This document shows, one piece after another, positions 58,670-64,000 of a stretch of 64,000 nt of DNA (position 1 is the first letter of the stretch; every line of letters starts with the position of its first letter). The DNA is taken from positions 1-64,000 of the forward strand of contig NW_004450267.1 in NCBI RefSeq assembly GCF_000321225.1. The letters run 5' to 3'. The DNA is from Odobenus rosmarus divergens. Its lineage: Eukaryota > Chordata > Mammalia > Carnivora > Odobenidae. The position numbers and the translations under genes were made by a program. The notes under the pieces are model-generated. The model did no database searches. It was not told where the DNA came from and saw only the letters and a list, made by a program, of their open reading frames with translations.

Positions 58670-59130
58670 AAAATATATATATAGTCTCTGTCTTAATTAT
58701 GTTTATACCCTAGGAGGAAATATTGCACACATATTTACATAAATTAAAACTGTGATAAGCACAAAAAGGGAAGAATTATAAAGTGCCTTGTGAGTGTTGA
58801 ACTGCATCCCTAACCTAAATTTCCCAGGGAAAAAAAGCTAGGAGTAGACTGAGGTGTCTAGGTATATTTTCCTGAGGAAACGATATTTTAGCAAAAACTT
58901 GAAGGAAGAGTAGGAATTGAACAGGTGGAGAAGGAGAGGCAAATATGCAACCAGGAAGACTCAAGAGCACCTGCAAAAGCCCTGAAGCATACTGGAAACA
59001 GAAATGCTGATGAGTAATGGGGCTGGAGTGGTGGGTTGAGATGGAGTCATGTCGGCATCATGCTCTATTTTAACAGCAGTGGGAAATTATTGAAAGGTTT
59101 TAAGGAGGTGAGTGCAGTTAGATTTGTTTC
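58670..59130. repeat. Possible ancient mammalian interspersed repeat, unclassified
   Basis: Phrases such as ACTGTGATAAGCACAAAAAG, CCTGCAAAAGCCCTGAAGCA, GGGCTGGAGTGGTGGGTTGA and GGGAAATTATTGAAAGGTTT match the same ancient repeat suspected at 3820 and 11680. Confidence 0.4.
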
Positions 59131-59859
59131 CAAATCTTCAAATACTGGATAAAAGAATGGCCTTCCAAATTTGAGCGTCTACAAATTGAAGTGCTTCCTC
59201 CAACCAGTTATACTTTAGACAATACAGGTCCCCAAACCCTTGTGTAGAACTAGCTCTCATTTAAAAACAATACAAAAATATCCTTTTTCATTCTTCCTGT
59301 ATTATTCCCAAAGTTTAAGATATGTAGATTCATAATTTTTAGAATAGCAAGATGCTTTAGACTTCATCTCATCTGATCTCTCATCTCCTAAGACACACCC
59401 AAGAGTTTTAACGAGTTGCCCAAGGCTACTTATTGTTTAATGCAAAGCTAGAATCAGAACCTGGATCTCTAAACGCCCTTCCAATCTTGCTATTAATCAG
59501 TGTTGCTATTTTATGAATGATTAGTGATTGTAATAATTCTGCAGTGTTTATTAGGCAATCACATTTTAAATATGAAGTCCTGGGCTATTGTGTTTATCTT
59601 TTATAATAATTCAGAACTGTTAAAAAGTTATTCTAACGAGTATTCTAAATAACATCAGAAAAACTTATATAATATCCTGAAATTAAAGTGCAGTTATATT
59701 AGCCATATTACGCCACTTGTTTAAGCATCATTATTTTAGTCTGTTTCTAACACAAAAAGCACTATATTCTTAATATTAATCTGGACTCTGGCTACAGGAG
59801 GACTTTCTAAGCATAAAAACATTTTTCTTCTTTTTTAGATCTGCCCTCTTATCAACTTT

Positions 59860-60182
59860 CAAATACACAATACAGTATTATTAACTATAGTCACCATGCT
59901 AGACATCATATCCCCATGATTTACTTGTCTTATAACTGGAAGTTTGTACCTTTTAACCATCTTCAATCATTTGCCCACCTCCCCCAACCCCTCCACCCCC
60001 CACCTCTGGCAACCACCAATCTGTTCTCTGTAACTATGAATTTGGTTTTTTGTTTGTTTGTTTTTAGATTCCTCATATTAGTGAGATCATATAGTATTTA
60101 TCTTAGCATAATGCCCTCAAAGTCCATTCATATTGTCACAAATGGCAAGATTTCCTCCCTTTTATGGCTGAAATAATATTCC
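59860..60182 (-). repeat. Older L1 fragment, minus strand
   Basis: Plus shows CAATACAGTATTATTAACTA TAGTCACCATGC, CCACCTCTGGCAACCACCAA TCTGTTCTCTG and TTAGTGAGATCATATAGTAT, reversed middle-aged L1 3' UTR and ORF2 end. It ends near TGGCTGAAATAATATTCCAT. Confidence 0.8.
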
Positions 60183-61270
60183 ATAGATGACATTATGAAC
60201 AAAGAGCAAGGCACACAATATTGGGAAGGTTTGGTTTCCAATTCTGTGTTAAGAGCACCTGTGAAGCTTGTCATTTCATTGAAATCGTTGTATTTCATTA
60301 AATATTATATTCTTTTCTCACAGTTCCCTACCCATCCCCTGGTCAGTTTTGTTTTTTATATCAAAATAAATATGTATATTGAGAATTTGGTCCAGATTTC
60401 CCTCCTTTCAATGGCTGTGTAAGTGTAGAGCCTATAGGAAGGTGAAGGTTTTCATCACACTAATTTTTACCCTTCTGGTCTTCATCGACATCTTTGCGTT
60501 TCTTTAATTTCTTCTGTCTATCCTATTTTTTCTATGTCAAATTTTTGTATTTTTCTATTCCTTTAAGAAGTTTAAATGTTTTCTGGAAGATGTGGAGGAA
60601 AATTCATAATAAAATATATATAAAAATAAATAAGGAAGCTCTAAAATCACAATAGAAAAAATGTGCAGAAGACACGAATATTCATAGAAGAAAATAACAA
60701 ATGGTTACTGTTGTGTAAAATTGTTAACCTTACCAGGAATTCTAAAATGTCCACATGCACCTTTATAGATAATTTTACGGAAGTAATTTTAAAAATATGT
60801 ATCATTCTTTGCTTGTGTGGCAGATATATTTTTAAAAAATAGATACAGTAGTGTTTCCATTTCCATATGTGCTTTTAGAAACTTGCCACTCCCATCAAGC
60901 CATAAGTGTGTTTCCCTTCCTCTTGAAATTGCGTGGGACTTTGGGACTGCCTCAACCAGATAAACATCACAAGGCGTTGTGACTTCTTTCTCAATTTCTC
61001 TGTCTCTTCCTCTCACTACTCAACCTTGGAACCCAGCCACACTGCTACGAGAAACACCAGGCTACAGGAGATAGGCATTCCAGTTGACAGTCTTGGGTCT
61101 CAACCTATGGTCAGTATCAAAACCAAACCACGAGTGAGAGAGCGTTCACATGATTTCAGCCTGGTCTTCTATCATGACCCAGGGTAGAACAGAAGTGAGC
61201 CATTCTCCTGAGCTCTATCCTGTCCAAATTGCAGATTACTGAGCAAACCAAATATTGACATTTCTTTAAG

Positions 61271-61461
61271 CAAGGATTTCTCAGCTTCACCCTACTGATA
61301 TTTTGGACAGAACAATTCTTTGTTGTGGAGGGCTGTTCTGTGCATTGCAGGCATTTATGAGCATCCCTGGCCTCTCGTCTATACTAACCCCTTTGTAAAT
61401 GATGACAATCAAAAAATGTCTGTTAGGGGGTGGCAAAATCACCCCCAATTGAGAACCACTG
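61271..61461 (+). mobile_element. MER20 (hAT-Charlie nonautonomous DNA transposon)
   Basis: ATTTCTCAGCTTCACCCTAC TGATATTTTGGACAG, TTCTTTGTTGTGGAGGGCTG, TGTGCATTGCAGGCATTTAT, AGCATCCCTGGCCTC and CACCCCCAATTGAGAACCAC TG follow the MER20 order. CTTTAAG lies just outside each end (61264-61270, 61462-61468), seven bases of the expected 8-bp hAT target duplication. Confidence 0.8.
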
Positions 61462-61477
61462 CTTTAAGCCACTAAGT

Positions 61478-62077
61478 ATTTTTGTTTTTTTTAATTTTTT
61501 TATTTACATCTTTTTTTAAATTTATTATGTTATGTTAATCACCATACATTACATCATTAGTTTTTGATGTAGTGTTCCATGATTCATCGTTTGCATATAA
61601 CACCCAGTGCTCCATTCAGTACGTGCCCTCTTTAATACCCATCACCACGCTAACCCATCCCCCCACCCCCCACCCCTCTAGAACCCTCAGTTTGTTTCTC
61701 AGAGTCCATAGTCTCTCATGGTTCATCTCCCCCTCCGATTCCCCCCCTTCATTTTTCCCTTCCTGCTATCTTCTTTTTTTTTTTTAACATATAATGTATT
61801 ATTTGTTTCAGAGGTACAGATCTGTGATTCATCACTCTAACACAATTCACAGCGCTCACCATAGCACATACCCTCCCCAATGTCTATCACCCAGCCACCC
61901 CATCCCTCCCACCCCCACCACTCCAGCAACCCTCCATTTGTTTCCTGAGATTAAGAATTCCTCATATCAGTGAGATCATATGATACATGTCTTTTTCTGA
62001 TTGACTTATTTCGCTTAGCACAATACCCTCTAGCTCCATCCATGTTGCAAATGGCAAGATTTCTTTTTTTTTGATGA
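61478..62077 (-). mobile_element. Young L1, 5'-truncated, minus strand
   Basis: Plus reads the reversed tail and 3' UTR (ATTATGTTATGTTAATCACC, TTTTTGATGTAGTGTTCCAT, GTTTGTTTCTCAGAGTCCAT) to GCAAATGGCAAGATTTC. Target duplication AAGCCACTAAGT at 61466-61477 and 62078-62089. Confidence 0.95.
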
Positions 62078-62129
62078 AAGCCACTAAGTTTTAAGGTTGT
62101 TTGTTATACAGTCATAGTGATCACTTGTC

Positions 62130-63590
62130 TCCCTGTCCTGGACATTGTCCCCCACCAACACCCCTCATTTAAGTAATTTATCAATGCCTGAATAATTAAA
62201 TACATAGACATCTATAAATAACACATGCACACATACCATGTATGGCTCTTTTTAACATTATTTTACATTTTAACATCATGTTACATAAGAAAGATATTAT
62301 ATAGATTTGTCCATATATCTTTTCTCACTCACTGATACCTTGTAGAAATGAAATAAATGAAAAATTTTAATATATTTTATTTTGTTGGCTATAAAATATT
62401 GGCTAAAATATTATATTGGGCTATATAATATTACATAATATATTCAATGATTTCTCTCAAAGGATATTCCGATTTCCATATTTTTCCCATAAATATTATA
62501 TAATAAACTTTTCCCATGCATATATCCTTATGTAGGAGTGATTTATTTCTTAAGGATGGGTTTCCAGGAGAGTATTTGCTGGGTCAAAGGGCTTATAGTT
62601 TTAATAGATATTGCTAGATTGCTTCTTTTAAATTGGCTGCAATGCTTCACATTTCAATTAGCAGCTTTTGCCTTCTTTCATTTGTTCAGAATATTTTGTT
62701 TCATAATTTTTACATATATACATATGTATTTCATATATAATTTAATATATATTTAACACATATATTTTATACAGGTCCTATTCTACTCTGCTAATTTCTA
62801 AATATTTTCAGTTGTCTATGTATGTGTGCTATTATGACTATGAGATTTTTTTTCTCTTTCCATTCCTACATGCTTCAGAGCTGAAGAGAAAAATCACTGT
62901 GTTTCTTTTAATGTATGTCTTGCATCCAGACTTCTAACAAATGCTCATATTAATTTTAATAGATTTTTCTAGAATCTCCTTGGATGGATACAATCATAGA
63001 AAACAGCAGAAGGAAGTGAAACTCTCTCTTTTCCAATATTAATACTAATTTGTTTCCTTACCCTACTGCTTTCAGTACACCTCCAGCCAATATTGAAAAC
63101 TCATGTTAAAAGCAGTCTTCCCTAGCCAGTCTGTTGCCTTACATAAAACGACGTAAAGCTTTGCTATTTATAGCAATGTCTTGTTTTACTTGCATAGTGA
63201 GTATTAAATCTAATAGTTTCTTCTAATTTTATTTGGTGTTATTATTACAATGACCACTTAATTTTATCAAATTTCTTTTCAATATCTCTATCTAATTCAC
63301 TCCTTCAATTTTTTTTGTTATTAGTAATCGTTTAAAAATTTCCACTTATTTTTTCATTTAGTTGTGGTAATTATATAATTTGCCAAAGGATCATTCATTT
63401 CTTTAGGTTCTCAAATGTGTTGTCCTATAATTATGTATCATAACATTATTCTCTTAATAGCCTCTGCAGTTAAGTCTTATCTCTAATCTCACATATTTTA
63501 CTCCCATTCTTTTGTCCTTAAACAGGCTTTTGAAGGCTTTATCATTTTTTACTGGACTTCTTAAAAAAATAGTTTATCTTTTGTATTTTT
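62130..63590. other. Gene-free spacer
   Basis: Very AT-rich. 62170-62620 may be an old L1 but is too decayed to call. No gene evidence. Confidence 0.4.
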
Positions 63591-63596
63591 TCTCAA

Positions 63597-63682
63597 GTGT
63601 AAATAGAGGTTATGATTATATCCACTTCACAGGGTTATTATGGTGAGGATTAAATGAGTAAATTTTCACAAAGTGCTTAGAT
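63597..63682 (+). repeat. MIR SINE 3' part
   Basis: ATCCACTTCACAGGGTTATT ATGGTGAGGATTAAATGAGT then AAAGTGCTTAG, the MIR 3' half. Confidence 0.75.
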
Positions 63683-63837
63683 TTACTCAAATTTCAAATG
63701 AAACAATGGAAGTTCTTATTTTAAGTATATTTTCATCAAGTTGCCAATATTCTAATATGTACTTCATATATTTAGCTACCGTATTGTTTGTCATACGAAG
63801 GTCCAATACTGCATATCTTCCTCACAAAATGTCTTTT

Positions 63838-64000
63838 AAAAAATATATTTATTTATTTATTTGAGATAGAGAGAAAGAGAGCACGGGGGGTAGGGACAGA
63901 GGGAGAGGCAAAGAATCCTAAGCAGTCTCTGCAATGGGTGTGGAGCCCGAAGTGGGGTTTGATCTCATGACCCCGACATCATGACCGGAGTCTGAATCAA
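63838..64000 (-). mobile_element. CAN-SINE, minus strand, cut by the window end
   Basis: AAAAATATATTTATTTATTT ATTTGAGATAGAGAG, GGGAGAGGCAAAGAATCC, GTGGGGTTTGATCTCATGAC CCCGACATCATGACC. The tRNA-like head lies beyond the edge. An older, diverged copy. Confidence 0.9.

Larger units (their letters stand above)
60880..62120 (+). mobile_element. Old LTR-like element split by MER20 and then by a young L1
   Basis: 60880-61240 (TTGGAACCCAGCCACACTGC, CCAGTTGACAGTCTTGGGTC TCAA) and 62078-62125 (AAGCCACTAAGTTTTAAGGT TGTTTGTTATAC) read like two parts of one old MaLR-type LTR. The parts are separated by 61271-61461 (MER20) and 61478-62077 (L1). The LTR family is not certain. Confidence 0.55.

Noticed and set aside
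1..64000. CRISPR arrays, phage or bacterial defence systems
   Set aside because: No spaced direct repeats or prokaryotic gene layout; this is mammalian nuclear DNA.

Overview
The window is mammalian nuclear DNA: AT-rich, intron-bearing, and full of interspersed repeats. At least eleven copies of the carnivore-specific tRNA-Lys-derived SINE (CAN-SINE/SINEC) and several young L1 3' ends place it in Carnivora. The L1 3' end type (minus-strand reading ...ATTACATCATTAGTTTTTGATG...) suggests an arctoid caniform such as a bear, pinniped or mustelid. That last step is from memory of the family, not from a search.

One protein-coding gene is supported: GMNC (GEMC1, geminin coiled-coil domain-containing 1), on the minus strand from 49398 (ATG) to 42115 (stop). 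I rebuilt five coding exons by reading splice sites. Phases close perfectly and give an uninterrupted 334-residue protein with a geminin-type leucine-rich coiled coil (exons 3-4) and a C-terminal TIRT-type tail (end of exon 5). GMNC is the upstream transcriptional regulator of multiciliated-cell fate. A CpG-rich promoter lies immediately upstream (about 49400-49870).

Layout: 1-1619 is the 5' UTR/promoter of an L1 on the minus strand that runs off the left edge. 1620-42114 is gene-free and holds L1, SINE, MIR, L2, Tigger and ERVL remnants, plus a (TTCC)n tract. 42115-49398 is GMNC, with MIRs and an old L1 in its introns. 49400-49870 is the CpG island. 49930-64000 is gene-free and repeat-rich, with a MaLR-type LTR, inverted SINEs, a second young L1, and a nested LTR/MER20/L1 stack near 61-62 kb.

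The most unusual items are: a 38-nt 5' half of tRNA-Gly(TCC) flanked by a 16-bp direct repeat inside an ERVL remnant (25405-25474); a 220-bp inverted-repeat element with 46-bp arms (15670-15889); the tandemly repeated L1 5' UTR with YY1-like and RFX X-box matches; and the GMNC initiator codon forming the last three bases of exon 1. No prokaryotic-type system, CRISPR array or functional RNA gene was seen. Family names for old repeats come from recalled consensus features and carry lower confidence.
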